Below the pieces are notes generated by a model, which saw nothing but the letters and a program-made list of their open reading frames with translations, was not told where the DNA came from and searched no databases. Below, one piece after another: positions 8,751 through 17,674 of a stretch of DNA of 64,000 nucleotides (position 1 is the first letter of the stretch; every line of letters begins with the position of its first letter). Source of the stretch: Terriglobia bacterium (GTDB lineage Bacteria > Acidobacteriota > Terriglobia > Acidiferrales > UBA7541); assembly GCA_020073585.1 (NCBI GenBank), contig JAIQEV010000003.1, forward strand, positions 1 to 64,000. Direction: 5' to 3'. The position numbers and the translations under genes were made by a program.

Positions 8751-8762
8751 TTGACCGGTCAA
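8751..8762. promoter_or_regulatory. Perfect palindrome TTGACCGGTCAA in a divergent promoter region
   Basis: A 12-bp perfect palindrome between the divergent propeller gene (start 8677) and hydrolase gene (start 8853). The form TTGAC...GTCAA resembles TetR-family operators. No TetR gene lies in the window, so this is an operator candidate only. Confidence 0.45.
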
Positions 8763-8852
8763 TCGCCCGGTGATAGAAGCGCCATACTGATGCTCCGGCA
8801 AATGCGTATCAGAGCGTCATGGCCATCGTTCTGTAATCCGAGGAGGTCGCCG

Positions 8853-9893
8853 ATGAAACTCCGCATGGCACTCACGATCGCCGCGTTGTCCGTGCTCCTG
8901 GCCGCGCTGCTTACGGCTCCGCATCTCTCCCTGCTTGCCCACGCCCAGCTCAGTACGGGGAAGCCGCCCGCCGAATCGATCGCCACGCATGGCTACGTGG
9001 TCGCCAGCAAACCCATCAAAAGCTCGGCCATCCCGGCGGAATACACCCTGGTGCTGACACGGGACGAGATCTACGTGCCCATCGCCATCCGCAAGCCGGA
9101 AGGCAAGGGGCCCTTCCCGGTGATCACCATGGCTTCCGGCGAGGGCCGCGAAGGGATGAAAAAAGTCGAGCAGTTGACGGAACGCCTGGCGCAGATGCAG
9201 GAGCGCATGCTCGCGCGGGGCTACGTGGTGGCCACCATCAACTACCGCAACGAAATCCCCTACGAGTACGAACACGCCAAGCCGCCGCAAAATCTCCCCG
9301 ACAGCATCAGCGGAGAGCGGCGCATGCTGAAATCGGGGCCGACGCTGGACCACGAGGACTTGATCGCCATCATCCGCTATCTGCAGTCGCTGCCCTATGT
9401 GGATAAAGACGGCATCGGGTCAATGGGCGTGAGCCACAGCGGCGAGATGATCCTGAAAGCGTCGAGCGAATACACGTTCGGCGCCGGAGTGTGCATCGAA
9501 CCCGCCGCGCACGAGTTTCTGACAATCGACACGGGCCCGACGGCGCCGCGCAAGGACAGCGAAATCCAGTTCAATGACGTCGAAGTTGTACGGAAGAGAG
9601 CCAACAAGGCGGAGGCGATGGAGCGCATCCAGCGCATGCACACGCCGATCCTCGTCTTCGGCCGCGATACGGATCACCAGCAGGGGGTCTTCAAACTGAC
9701 CTATGAGTGGATGAAAGAAGCCGGCAAGGAGGTGGCCTGGCAAAGCTTCGACCACCCCGTGCACGGCTACGTATTCATCTACCCCCAGAAGGACGGCTCG
9801 TACAAGCCCGACGAAATTCAGGAGAAGGCCTTCGACATCTTCATGGCGTACTTCGACAAGCACCTGAAGCACTCGCACGATGGGTCCCGGTAA
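8853..9893 (+). CDS. Secreted alpha/beta hydrolase, dienelactone-hydrolase-like
   Basis: A 346-residue protein with a signal peptide (MKLRMALTIAALSVLLAALL) and an alpha/beta-hydrolase domain. The nucleophile elbow is GVSHSG around Ser194, on the GxSxS variant of the pattern. A likely acid is in FGRDTDHQ, and the catalytic His in DHPVHGYVF. The N-terminal part YVPIAIRKPEGKGPFPVITM is the standard entry strand of dienelactone-hydrolase or acyl-peptidase-like enzymes. The start is fixed by AGGAGG at 8841-8846. The frame is open further upstream but has no better start. It precedes a second secreted hydrolase by 47 bp, so the two are probably cotranscribed. Substrate unknown. Confidence 0.8.
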   Translation: MKLRMALTIAALSVLLAALLTAPHLSLLAHAQLSTGKPPAESIATHGYVVASKPIKSSAIPAEYTLVLTRDEIYVPIAIRKPEGKGPFPVITMASGEGREGMKKVEQLTERLAQMQERMLARGYVVATINYRNEIPYEYEHAKPPQNLPDSISGERRMLKSGPTLDHEDLIAIIRYLQSLPYVDKDGIGSMGVSHSGEMILKASSEYTFGAGVCIEPAAHEFLTIDTGPTAPRKDSEIQFNDVEVVRKRANKAEAMERIQRMHTPILVFGRDTDHQQGVFKLTYEWMKEAGKEVAWQSFDHPVHGYVFIYPQKDGSYKPDEIQEKAFDIFMAYFDKHLKHSHDGSR

Positions 9894-9940
9894 TGGAAGA
9901 TCCCCGGTGCGCCGACCGGAACGGAGGGAGTGGAGGAACC

Positions 9941-11008
9941 ATGTTGATCACCCATGACGCCGATGGCGTCCTCGCAGAGTCTCGCCGCGCGCCGCGGATG
10001 CGGGGAGCGGGAATTCTCGCGCTGGCCGTTGTGCTTCTCTTCGCACTGCCCGGCGGGCAAGCCTGGGCAGCGAACGCCAAGGAAGACGGCGCGATCGCCG
10101 GTCTCACGGCCAAGTTCATTGACGTCCACGGCGTCCGGACGCGCTACTACGAGATGGGCCAAGGCGAGCCGCTGGTGCTGGTGCACGGCGAAGGCTGGTC
10201 CGGGCACTCGAGCGCCAACACCTGGTCCAAGAATATTCCGGGGCTGGCGCAGCGCTTCCACGTTTTCGCAGCGGATAAGCTGGCTTCCGGCATGACCGGC
10301 AATCCCCTGGACGACAAGGATTACAACATCCAGGGGGAAGTCGAGCACCTCTACCAGTTCATCCAGACTTTGCATCTCGGAAAAGTCCATCTCATCGGGC
10401 AGTCGCGCGGCGGCGGCTGCGCTTTCTTTTTGGCCGTGGCGCATCCGGAGATCGTCAAGACATTGATCATCATTGACAGCCTGACTGCCGCCCCGGACGG
10501 CCCCAACACCCGTCAGGAAGCGCTGGCCACGTGCCCGAAAGAGCCGGACTGGGTGGAGTGGAAGTGCAGACTGCAGGCCATTTCCTTCCGGCCGGAGGTT
10601 GCGTTCGACGAGGAGTTCTGGGAGGCCGGGAAATATATGGCCAGCCTGCCGAAATCGTTGGAAACCGCAGCGAAGATCAAAGCCGGGGCCGGCGAGCCGC
10701 TGGCTTCACAATTCAATGCGTGGAAAAAGACGGTGCATGAGCACGTAAAAAACGAAGGCATTCTGCAGATGCCGGTACTGCTCTATTGGGGGCGCAACGA
10801 TCCCTCGGCCGTTCTGGCACGGGGATTGGATCTCTTCGACATCATCGCGGAGAAAAACCCGCGCACGCGGATGTTCATCGCCAACAAGGCCGGCCATTTC
10901 CACTACCGGGAATATCCGGAAGAGTTCAACCAGAACGTCATCCACTTCATCGACTACTGGGAGCGCCAGCCGGCGGGAACGCCGGCCGCGGCAGCAAAAA
11001 GTTTTTGA
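9941..11008 (+). CDS. Secreted or membrane-anchored alpha/beta hydrolase
   Basis: A 355-residue protein with a hydrophobic N-terminal segment (about residues 22-43, GILALAVVLLFALPGGQAWA) acting as signal peptide or anchor. Then a classic alpha/beta-hydrolase: oxyanion motif LVLVHGEGWSGH, nucleophile elbow GQSRGG with Ser155, acid region YWGRNDPSAV, and catalytic His in NKAGHFHYREYPEEF. It resembles ring-cleavage (MhpC/XylF-like) or haloalkane-dehalogenase-like hydrolases; the exact activity is unclear. The start follows GGAGGAACC. It lies directly downstream of the hydrolase at 8853 and ends 17 bp before the convergent gene at 11026. Confidence 0.8.
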   Translation: MLITHDADGVLAESRRAPRMRGAGILALAVVLLFALPGGQAWAANAKEDGAIAGLTAKFIDVHGVRTRYYEMGQGEPLVLVHGEGWSGHSSANTWSKNIPGLAQRFHVFAADKLASGMTGNPLDDKDYNIQGEVEHLYQFIQTLHLGKVHLIGQSRGGGCAFFLAVAHPEIVKTLIIIDSLTAAPDGPNTRQEALATCPKEPDWVEWKCRLQAISFRPEVAFDEEFWEAGKYMASLPKSLETAAKIKAGAGEPLASQFNAWKKTVHEHVKNEGILQMPVLLYWGRNDPSAVLARGLDLFDIIAEKNPRTRMFIANKAGHFHYREYPEEFNQNVIHFIDYWERQPAGTPAAAAKSF

Positions 11009-11025
11009 AGTTGTCCGGAGTTATC

Positions 11026-13290
11026 TCAGACCAGCTTCGCCCGCGAGAGCGGCAACTCCCGGATGCGCTTCCCGGTCGCCGCGAAGATGGCATTGCACAG
11101 CGCGGGCGCAAAGGGCGGAACGGCGGGCTCACCCGCTCCCGCCGGAGGCGCATCACTGGGCACGAGGTGGACATGCGTTTCCGCCGGCGCCTCTGTCATC
11201 CGCGCCACCGGATAGTTATGGAAATTGGACTGATCGATTACGCCGTTGGTCGCCGTAATCTCTCCCATTAGCGCCAGGCTTGCGCCGAAGACGGCTGAGC
11301 CTTCGACCTGGGCGCGCACCCGTTCCGGATTCACCACTGTCCCGGCGTCAAAGGCCGTGTCCACGCGCCGGATTTTAATTTCCCCGCGATCGCCCACGTC
11401 CACGCGCACCACCGTGGCCGCGTAGCTAAGGAAGCAGCGGTGTACCGCCAGGCCCATGCCCGAGCCCTGGGCCAGCTTCTGCCGGCCCCAGCCGGCTTTC
11501 TCCGCCGCCAGCTCGAGCACGCGGCGCAGACGGGCCGTGTCAATCGGATATTTTTCATAGGGCGCGCCGTAGTTGGGATAGTCCGCAGGCAAGACGCTGC
11601 GCTCGATGATGCGGTCCGGGCCGAGCAGCGCCAGCAGATAGTCCAGGCTGTCGCGCCCCGCGGCATGCGCCAGTTCGTCCGCGAAGGATTGCACCGCGAA
11701 GGCGTGATAGACGTTGCCCACCGAACGGAGCCAGCCGATCCGCACGTGCGCTTTCGCCGCGCCGTTTTCCACGCGCAGATTGGGAATCGCGAAGGGCACG
11801 TCGCACAGGCCGTGATTCAAATCGCGGGGAAGCCCGTAGACCGCGTTGACGTCGTTCATGGAATTGATCGGCGGAAACGCCGAGCGGTGCAGCCAGGCCG
11901 TCGGTTTTCCGTCCGCGCCCAGCGCGGCCTTCAAATACATCGCGGAAACCGTATGGTAGTAATCGAAGCGCAGATCATCCTCGCGCGTCCAGACGACTTT
12001 GACCGGCCGGCCCGTCTTCTTGGAGAGGATCGCCGCCTCGACCGCGAAGTCCGGCTTCGATTTCCGCCCGAATCCCCCGCCCAGAAACGTGACGTGGCAG
12101 AGCACGTCTTCCTTCCTGATCCCCAGCGCTTCGGCGACCGCGCCTTGCACGGCCTGCGGGTTCTGCGTGCACACCCACGCCGTCACTTTTCCGTCGCGGT
12201 ATTCGGCCACTGCCGCGGGCGGCTCCATCGGAGCGTGCGCCAGATGCGGCGCGTAATACTCCGCTTCCACCACCTTGCCGCCCCTGGAGAATTCCGCGTC
12301 CACGTCGCCGGCATTGCGAATCACCTTGCACGGCTTGCGCACCGCCGCCTGCAATTCCCTCTTGTAGGCCTCCGAGCTGTAACCCGCATGGGCGCCGTGG
12401 TCCCATTCGATCTTCAGCTTCTTGCGGCCCTGCATGGCCGGCCACGTGCTGTCCGCCAGAACGGCCACGCCGCCCAGCGCCTGAAATCCGTGCGGCGGCG
12501 TGAACGGCTCGATCGGAACAACCTGGCGCACGCCCGCGACGCCGAGCGCTTCCTTGTCGTCCAGGGACTTGATTTTTCCTCCCAGCACGGGCGGCCGCTC
12601 GACGGAAGCGTAGAGCATGCCGTCCACATGCACGTCCTGGCCGAAGATCGCCTGGCCCGAGCAGAGTTCTTTGACGTCGTAGTTCTTGGCTTCTTTTCCG
12701 ATGTAGCGCCACGCGCTTCTGGCTTTCAGCGTTACTTCTTCCTTCTTCGGCACCGGGAGTTTCGCGGCCGCCGGCGCCAGTTCGCCGTATCCGAGCTTCC
12801 GGCCGGTTGGCCGGTGCACGACGATGTGCAGATCCGTGGCGCATTCCGCGGCCGGCACTTTCCACTGCTGCGCCGCGGCGCTCACCAGCATCATGCGCGC
12901 GCTGGCTCCGGCCTGGCGCATCACGTCGAAGAAGAGACGCACCGATTTCGAGCCATCCGTGTCCTGCGTGCCGTATTTCGGATCGCCCACCGCTTGTTCA
13001 ATCCGCACCCGCGCCCAGTCGGCATCCAGCTCATCGGCCACCACGCGCGGCAGCGACGCCCGGATTCCCGTGCCCATTTCCGAGCGGTGCGCGATGATGC
13101 TTACGCTCCCGTCGCGGGCAATGGCCAGATAGACATTCGGCTGGAAGCCTTCTCCGGCCAGCGGATCAGCGGAGGCGGACCCGGCGGCCCCCGGAGTTTC
13201 CGGATAGGCACGGACGCACAAAACCAGCGCTCCGGCCGAGACCAATCCCTGCAGAAAACCGCGGCGGCTGGCGTTTTCGATTCTGTTCAT
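11026..13290 (-). CDS. Molybdenum hydroxylase large subunit, isoquinoline-oxidoreductase (IorB) type
   Basis: A 754-residue molybdopterin-binding subunit of the xanthine dehydrogenase family. A Tat signal ([17 protein letters not shown]) shows it is exported folded. Family signatures include [36 protein letters not shown] and near the C-terminus [19 protein letters not shown]. IorB-type enzymes hydroxylate heteroaromatics or oxidise aldehydes with molybdopterin cytosine dinucleotide. They normally work with a small [2Fe-2S] subunit, and none is encoded nearby. Instead a pentahaem cytochrome c gene lies 63 bp upstream, which may take the electrons. Probably in one minus-strand operon with 13354 and 13953. 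Confidence 0.88.
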   Translation of the reverse strand: MNRIENASRRGFLQGLVSAGALVLCVRAYPETPGAAGSASADPLAGEGFQPNVYLAIARDGSVSIIAHRSEMGTGIRASLPRVVADELDADWARVRIEQAVGDPKYGTQDTDGSKSVRLFFDVMRQAGASARMMLVSAAAQQWKVPAAECATDLHIVVHRPTGRKLGYGELAPAAAKLPVPKKEEVTLKARSAWRYIGKEAKNYDVKELCSGQAIFGQDVHVDGMLYASVERPPVLGGKIKSLDDKEALGVAGVRQVVPIEPFTPPHGFQALGGVAVLADSTWPAMQGRKKLKIEWDHGAHAGYSSEAYKRELQAAVRKPCKVIRNAGDVDAEFSRGGKVVEAEYYAPHLAHAPMEPPAAVAEYRDGKVTAWVCTQNPQAVQGAVAEALGIRKEDVLCHVTFLGGGFGRKSKPDFAVEAAILSKKTGRPVKVVWTREDDLRFDYYHTVSAMYLKAALGADGKPTAWLHRSAFPPINSMNDVNAVYGLPRDLNHGLCDVPFAIPNLRVENGAAKAHVRIGWLRSVGNVYHAFAVQSFADELAHAAGRDSLDYLLALLGPDRIIERSVLPADYPNYGAPYEKYPIDTARLRRVLELAAEKAGWGRQKLAQGSGMGLAVHRCFLSYAATVVRVDVGDRGEIKIRRVDTAFDAGTVVNPERVRAQVEGSAVFGASLALMGEITATNGVIDQSNFHNYPVARMTEAPAETHVHLVPSDAPPAGAGEPAVPPFAPALCNAIFAATGKRIRELPLSRAKLV

Positions 13291-13353
13291 GGGACCTCCG
13301 GATGGAGAACCGGCGAGCTGCGAGACGCAAAACTTTGCAAACTCGCGGGCGGT

Positions 13354-13911
13354 TCAGTTCTTATGGCACGCGTCGCAGACCGTCTTGGCGTTGTTCTTCT
13401 GATGGCAGTCGAGGCAACTGAACATCGTCTTGACGCTGGTGGTCTCCGCCATGGCTTCCATCTGCGCCACCGGGCCGTGGCACATTTCGCACTTCATGCC
13501 CGCCCGCAGATGCGGGCGATGGCTCCAGGTCACGCCCGGAAGCACAGCGTAGATGCGCACCCAGGGAACCGGCTTCTGGGACTTCGCGAACTCCGCGAGT
13601 TTCAGGATGGCCGGCTTGTTCTTGGCAATTGCGGCGTGGCACGACATGCACGTGCCAGTGGCCGGGAAAGTCATCAGGGCGCCGGGATCGGGATTCGTGT
13701 GACACTTCTGGCACTGCAGGCCGAAGCCCAGATGCTTTTTGTGGCTGAAGGGGATGGGTTGCGCGGGCGGCGCGGGGTGCAGCGGGTTATCGGGCACCAT
13801 CCGCGGAACCGCGGGCGCTTGCTGCGCCGGGAGCGCGAAGGCCGCGAACAGGAACGCCGCCAGAATTGCCGCAGCCGCCACCAGGGTGAAACTTCCCTTC
13901 CTTCGATTCAT
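13354..13911 (-). CDS. Pentahaem c-type cytochrome, c7/c3-like
   Basis: A 185-residue exported cytochrome. The N-terminal signal or anchor (about residues 8-30) is followed by five CxxCH haem sites at residues 67-71, 88-92, 141-145, 166-170 and 179-183. The segments FSHKKH (55-60) and SHRPH (130-134) provide likely distal His ligands, as in class III/c7 cytochromes. It should carry electrons in the periplasm. The start ATG 13911 follows GAGGTGTGCTC. It sits between a Tat-exported flavoprotein (41 bp upstream) and the molybdenum hydroxylase (63 bp downstream), so it may link these enzymes to the respiratory chain (inference). Confidence 0.9.
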   Translation of the reverse strand: MNRRKGSFTLVAAAAILAAFLFAAFALPAQQAPAVPRMVPDNPLHPAPPAQPIPFSHKKHLGFGLQCQKCHTNPDPGALMTFPATGTCMSCHAAIAKNKPAILKLAEFAKSQKPVPWVRIYAVLPGVTWSHRPHLRAGMKCEMCHGPVAQMEAMAETTSVKTMFSCLDCHQKNNAKTVCDACHKN

Positions 13912-13952
13912 GAGCACACCTCGTGGACTAAAACTGCCGCGGCCAGCGCGTG

Positions 13953-15623
13953 TCACGCTTTCTTCTTCAGCACTTCCTCGATGCTGGTGCCGAAATCCTT
14001 GAGCATCACCGTGGCCGCATTGCGTCCGGGCGCGCCCGTCACCGAGCCGCCGGGATGCGTCGTGGCGCCGGTCTGGTACAGGCCCGGGATGGGCATGCGG
14101 TGCTGCGCCCAGCCGGGCATGGGGCGCATGGGGCCAACCTGCGAGGCGCTCTGCGCGCCGGCATGCGCGCTGCCGCGCCAGAAATGCGGGTTCATGCGCT
14201 CGAGATCGAGCGGGCTCTCGACGAAGCGCGCGAGGATCTTGTCGTCGGTCAGGTTGGGTGCGAAGCGCCGCAGGTATTTCAAATTCGCATCGGAGACCTG
14301 GTCCTTGATGACGTCCCAGTGCTGCGGGCCTTCCTTCAATTCGTAGGGCTGCCAGCCGAGGACCTTGACCGTGTGCATGCCCGCCGGGGCGCGCGTGGGA
14401 TCGGCCACGGTGCAGCAGATCACCTGCAGGGAGGGGTCCTCGAGAGTGGGCGCGCCGAGGGAATCGTCGTAGTTGCCGCGCAAGGCGCGCTCGGGAGAAG
14501 AGAGAATGCCGGATTCCACCGGCGCGAGTTTGCCGCCTTCGACGGCGTAGAGCGGAGGCTCGGTGGTGGCGTAATGGGTGACGAACATGGCGTGCTCCGC
14601 CTGCCAGGTATCCACGCCGTCGACGAAGTCCTGGCCCCACAATTCGCGCGGCGCCATATCCACCAGGTGCTTGATGTGGATCGTGGATAGCACGGCTTTC
14701 TCGGCGCGGTAGGAGCTGCCGTCATCGCATTCCACGCCCGCGCATTTGCCGTTCTCGACGATCAGGCGCCGCACCCATTTGTTGGTGAGGATCACGCCGC
14801 CGTTGGCTTCGATCACCCGCGCCAGCGCCTGCGTCAAAGCTCCCGATCCGCCCTTGGGAATGGGCCGCCCCGCGCGCTGCTGGCCCGGCGCGGCAAAGGC
14901 CAGCCGGCCGGTCATCGGCGCGTCCGGCGGCTCCGCCGCCAAATGCGACATATAGAGCATGAACGTGCGGCTGTGATCGTCCTCGAAATTGTCGCGGATG
15001 ATCTCCCAGGCGGACATCGCCAAGCGCCGCTGCCACAGCTTGCCGCGGGGCACTTCCGCCAGGCGGTCGTTGAGCGGCTTTCCAAAGCCGATGGGCGTGA
15101 AAGTCGAAGCCCCCAGGATGGGCTTGACGGCCTCGAACTCGGCCAGCAAGCGCCGGTAGGCGGCCGCGTCTTTCTTGGAAAACCTGGCAAATTCCGCGCA
15201 GGTGCGGTCGAGGTCGCGCCACTGCGTCAGATAGCTGCCATCGGCAAACGGCACATGGAAGATGGGATCGGGATCGACGTACTCCAGACCGTAATTGCGC
15301 AGGCCGAGTTCGTCGTTGCGCAGCATGGGGTTGGCTTGAATGAAGGCGTGCGCCGTCGCGCAGACGTCGTCTTTGAATCCCCGCAGGGTCAGTTCCGCGG
15401 ATTTGACGCCGCCGCCGACGATGGGCCGGCCCTCGAGGACGACGATGCGGTAGCCGGCTTTGGCCAGGTAGGCGGCCGCAATCAGACTGTTGTGCCCGGC
15501 GCCGGCGACGACGATGTCAAAGCGATCGCGCGGGGCCGCTTGCGGTTCGAGGGAGACCGCCTTGACGGCCAGCGGCGCGATGGCCGCACTCTTCACAAAG
15601 CCGCGCCGCGTCATCTTGCTCAT
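13953..15623 (-). CDS. Tat-exported FAD oxidoreductase, phytoene-desaturase-like
   Basis: A 556-residue flavoprotein. Tat motif MTRRGFVKSAAIAPLAVKA precedes a Rossmann FAD-binding segment (VVAGAGHNSLIAAAYLAKAG with VVLEG). The C-terminal part has the CrtI/NAD(P)-FAD oxidoreductase signature PGLYQTGATTHPGGSVTGAP. This family covers carotenoid desaturases and many uncharacterised dehydrogenases; export makes a role in carotenoid synthesis unlikely. The start ATG 15623 follows GGGAGGCCTGTC; an upstream in-frame ATG at 15650 is less well placed. Next downstream is the pentahaem cytochrome. Confidence 0.82.
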   Translation of the reverse strand: MSKMTRRGFVKSAAIAPLAVKAVSLEPQAAPRDRFDIVVAGAGHNSLIAAAYLAKAGYRIVVLEGRPIVGGGVKSAELTLRGFKDDVCATAHAFIQANPMLRNDELGLRNYGLEYVDPDPIFHVPFADGSYLTQWRDLDRTCAEFARFSKKDAAAYRRLLAEFEAVKPILGASTFTPIGFGKPLNDRLAEVPRGKLWQRRLAMSAWEIIRDNFEDDHSRTFMLYMSHLAAEPPDAPMTGRLAFAAPGQQRAGRPIPKGGSGALTQALARVIEANGGVILTNKWVRRLIVENGKCAGVECDDGSSYRAEKAVLSTIHIKHLVDMAPRELWGQDFVDGVDTWQAEHAMFVTHYATTEPPLYAVEGGKLAPVESGILSSPERALRGNYDDSLGAPTLEDPSLQVICCTVADPTRAPAGMHTVKVLGWQPYELKEGPQHWDVIKDQVSDANLKYLRRFAPNLTDDKILARFVESPLDLERMNPHFWRGSAHAGAQSASQVGPMRPMPGWAQHRMPIPGLYQTGATTHPGGSVTGAPGRNAATVMLKDFGTSIEEVLKKKA

Positions 15624-15688
15624 GACAGGCCTCCCGTGAAACGGGCGCATTCTAGCACGCTCGCGCCCATTGCGCGCCTGGGCAAATT

Positions 15689-16993
15689 TCAGGCGAGATT
15701 GCGGCGCAGGGTCTCGCGATCGAGTTCCTTCTCCCAGCGGGCCACGACGAGAGTGGCGACGCCGTTGCCGATCATGTTGATCAGGCCGCGGAACATGCTC
15801 ATGAAGCGGTCGATGCCCAGAACCAGGGCCATGCCCGCCACGGGGATGGTGGGCACGACCATCAGCGTGCCGACCAGGGCGATGAACGAGGCGCCCTGCA
15901 CGCCGCTCGCGCCCTTGGAAGTGAGCGTGGCCACGGCCAGAATGGTGATCTGCTGCATCACCGTGAGATGGGTATTGGTGGCTTGGGCCACGAAGAGCGC
16001 CGCCAGTGTCATGTACAGGCTGCTGCCGTCGGTGTTGAAGGTGTAGCCGGTGGGCACCACGAGGCCGACGAGCGGCTTCGAGCAGCCCAGCTTTTCCAGC
16101 TTGGCCATCAGCGTCGGCAGCGCCGTCTCCGACGAGCTGGTGGCCAGCACCAGCAGAATTTCTTCCTTGATGTACACCAGGAACTTGACGATGTTGAAGC
16201 CCACGGCCTGGGCAATCGCGCCGAGAATGATGAGCACGAAAAGAATCGAGGTGATGTAGAACGTGGCGATCAGCTTCACCAGCGGCCCCAGCGAGGCCAG
16301 GCCATATTTGCCGACGGTGAAGGCCATGGCGCCGAAAGCGCCGATGGGCGCGAGGCGCATCAGGATATTGACCACGCCGAAGACCGCGTGCATAAGGGCG
16401 TCGAAGAGATCAACGAGCGGCTTGCAGCGCTGGCCGATGCTGGAGAGCGCGAAGCCGAACAGAATGGCGACGAGCAGAACTTCCAGGATGTCGCCCTTGG
16501 CGAAGGCGTCCACCACGGTGGTGGGAATGATGTGCATCAGGAAATCCGTGACGCTCTGGGCCTTGGCGGCGCCGGCGTAATCGGCCACGGCCTTGGCATC
16601 CAGCCCGGCGGGATTGACGTTGAAGCCGCCGCCGGGCTTGACCACGTTGCCGACGATCAGGCCGATCAGCAGGGCCACCGTGGAAACGATCTCGAAGTAG
16701 AGCAGGGCCTTGCCACCGACGCGCCCGACTTTTTTCATGTCTTGCATACCAGCGATGCCGGAAACGACGGTGCAGAAAATGATCAGGGTGATGATCATGG
16801 TGATCAGGCGGATGAAGGCGTCGCCGAGGGGCTTCATGGCGATGGCCTTGGCCGGACTGAAATAGCCCAGGGCCACGGCCACGGCGATGGCCAGGAGCAC
16901 CTGCACCCACAGACTGGCGTAAAACGGTTTCTTGCGTGCTTCCGGCTCCTCGGCGGCGAGGGCGGGAGACTGCGAAGCGCTGAAAAATCCCAT
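15689..16993 (-). CDS. dctA: Dicarboxylate/amino acid:cation symporter, DctA/GltP family
   Basis: A 434-residue inner-membrane symporter. It has the DAACS hallmarks: the serine-rich re-entrant loop [10 protein letters not shown], the TM7 motif [10 protein letters not shown], the HP2 loop [14 protein letters not shown], and [17 protein letters not shown] in TM8. The family couples uptake of C4-dicarboxylates, glutamate or aspartate to H+ or Na+; the sequence looks closest to DctA, but GltP cannot be excluded. Its 5' leader contains a perfect 9-bp-arm palindrome (17011-17031) of the dispersed TTGACCGC family. It lies 65 bp upstream of the FAD oxidoreductase gene on the same strand and may be cotranscribed with it. 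Confidence 0.88.
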   Translation of the reverse strand: MGFFSASQSPALAAEEPEARKKPFYASLWVQVLLAIAVAVALGYFSPAKAIAMKPLGDAFIRLITMIITLIIFCTVVSGIAGMQDMKKVGRVGGKALLYFEIVSTVALLIGLIVGNVVKPGGGFNVNPAGLDAKAVADYAGAAKAQSVTDFLMHIIPTTVVDAFAKGDILEVLLVAILFGFALSSIGQRCKPLVDLFDALMHAVFGVVNILMRLAPIGAFGAMAFTVGKYGLASLGPLVKLIATFYITSILFVLIILGAIAQAVGFNIVKFLVYIKEEILLVLATSSSETALPTLMAKLEKLGCSKPLVGLVVPTGYTFNTDGSSLYMTLAALFVAQATNTHLTVMQQITILAVATLTSKGASGVQGASFIALVGTLMVVPTIPVAGMALVLGIDRFMSMFRGLINMIGNGVATLVVARWEKELDRETLRRNLA

Positions 16994-17010
16994 TGGTCGG
17001 TCCTCTCAAG

Positions 17011-17031
17011 GGTGACCGCGCAGCGGTCACC
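17011..17031. repeat. Dispersed TGACCGC-N3-GCGGTCA palindrome, single copy
   Basis: Perfect 9-bp arms GGTGACCGC/GCGGTCACC around GCA, 18 bp upstream of the dctA start codon. Same core as the copies at 36055, 40112-40183 and 47450-47520, and the degenerate one at 25215-25257. Confidence 0.75.
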
Positions 17032-17440
17032 GTTCCTTCAAATGTTCGGTGCCGATTCCAGGCTGGCCCCGTTTGAAGAGACCAACAGTATGCAGACACC
17101 TGCAGCATCGAGACTTTGGCCCATGCGCGTGGGAAGCAAATTCACACGCGACAAGGTTCCGCCTCGCCGCCCGAAGGCACTACACTCCGCCACCTTCTGG
17201 AATTGAGTTCAGATGGTGCCAACTGGGACGCCGCAACGCAACTCTTTTCTGGCGGCGTCCGGCGGAAGGGGTCCGGGAGAGCGCCAGAAGGAGCCGCAGG
17301 AGGAAAGCGGCGGAAAGCCGGAGGGTCCAGAGGGCGCAGCGGCAGCAATAATTCTTTCTTATGTTATAGGCAATAATTATTAATTGGACTGATTCGCCCC
17401 TTCCCTCGCATTCTGGTAACGTCTTTGGCGGACTCCATCC
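17032..17440. other. Divergent intergenic region between dctA and the ilv leader
   Basis: No gene is supported; short open frames here lack ribosome sites and family resemblance. The segment 17346-17386 is distinctly AT-rich and is the likely site of the ilv promoter, although no clear -35/-10 pair could be picked. Purine-rich GC segments fill 17210-17340. Confidence 0.5.
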
Positions 17441-17560
17441 ATGGTCGCCAGCGCGTACGCATCGAAGCCACGAGTGTCCGGCAGAGCCGGGAGCGCGATT
17501 CGTGTCGTCGTGCGAATTCGCCCCATTCCTGGAAGCGTGCGCGGAGACACCGGCGGGTGA
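17441..17560 (+). CDS. Putative ilv leader peptide rich in Val and Ile
   Basis: A 39-codon open frame from ATG 17441 to TGA 17558-17560. Its C-terminal half has regulatory codons clustered as AIRVVVRIRPIPGSV (17495-17539): three Ile (ATT) and four Val codons in 15. The stop codon overlaps a segment able to pair with the 5' arm of the following terminator. This is the layout of leader peptides in branched-chain amino acid attenuators: ribosome stalling at Val/Ile codons when charged tRNA is scarce lets the antiterminator form. The ribosome site is weak; an in-frame GTG at 17474 is an alternative start. Confidence 0.55.
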   Translation: MVASAYASKPRVSGRAGSAIRVVVRIRPIPGSVRGDTGG

Positions 17561-17606
17561 TGGCAGCCTAGGAAAGAAATTCAAGCAGGACCCGGGGCCA
17601 TCATCC
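17555..17606 (+). promoter_or_regulatory. Antiterminator pairing of the ilv attenuator
   Basis: GGGTGATGGC (17555-17564), which includes the leader peptide stop codon, can pair with GCCATCATCC (17597-17606) over 10 bp with one G-U pair. The second segment is part of the 5' arm of the terminator, so the two structures exclude each other. Confidence 0.6.
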
Positions 17607-17634
17607 AGAGCAGGATGATGGCCCCGTAAATTTT
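17593..17634 (+). terminator. Attenuator terminator upstream of ilvD
   Basis: Perfect 14-bp stem, CGGGGCCATCATCC (17593-17606) with GGATGATGGCCCCG (17613-17626), loop AGAGCA, then TAAATTTT. It lies 41 bp upstream of the ilvD start codon and would stop transcription before the operon. Confidence 0.75.
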
Positions 17635-17674
17635 CGGGGCCGCGCAGTTCGCCGCGACCCATGAGGAGCGAGAA

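Noticed and set aside
8550-8852. 100-residue N-terminal extension of the dienelactone-hydrolase-like gene
   Set aside because: Runs antisense into the propeller gene; AGGAGG and a signal peptide fix the start at 8853.
11440-14346. 968-codon plus-strand frame opposite the molybdenum hydroxylase and cytochrome
   Set aside because: Spans several real minus-strand genes and has only Arg/His-rich shadow sequence.
13912-14640. N-terminal extension of the cytochrome c gene to 14640
   Set aside because: The frame overlaps the flavoprotein gene; the cytochrome signal peptide begins at 13911 with its own ribosome site.
17142-17376. Small frames in the dctA-ilv gap
   Set aside because: No ribosome sites or conserved features; overlapping frames on both strands indicate composition bias.
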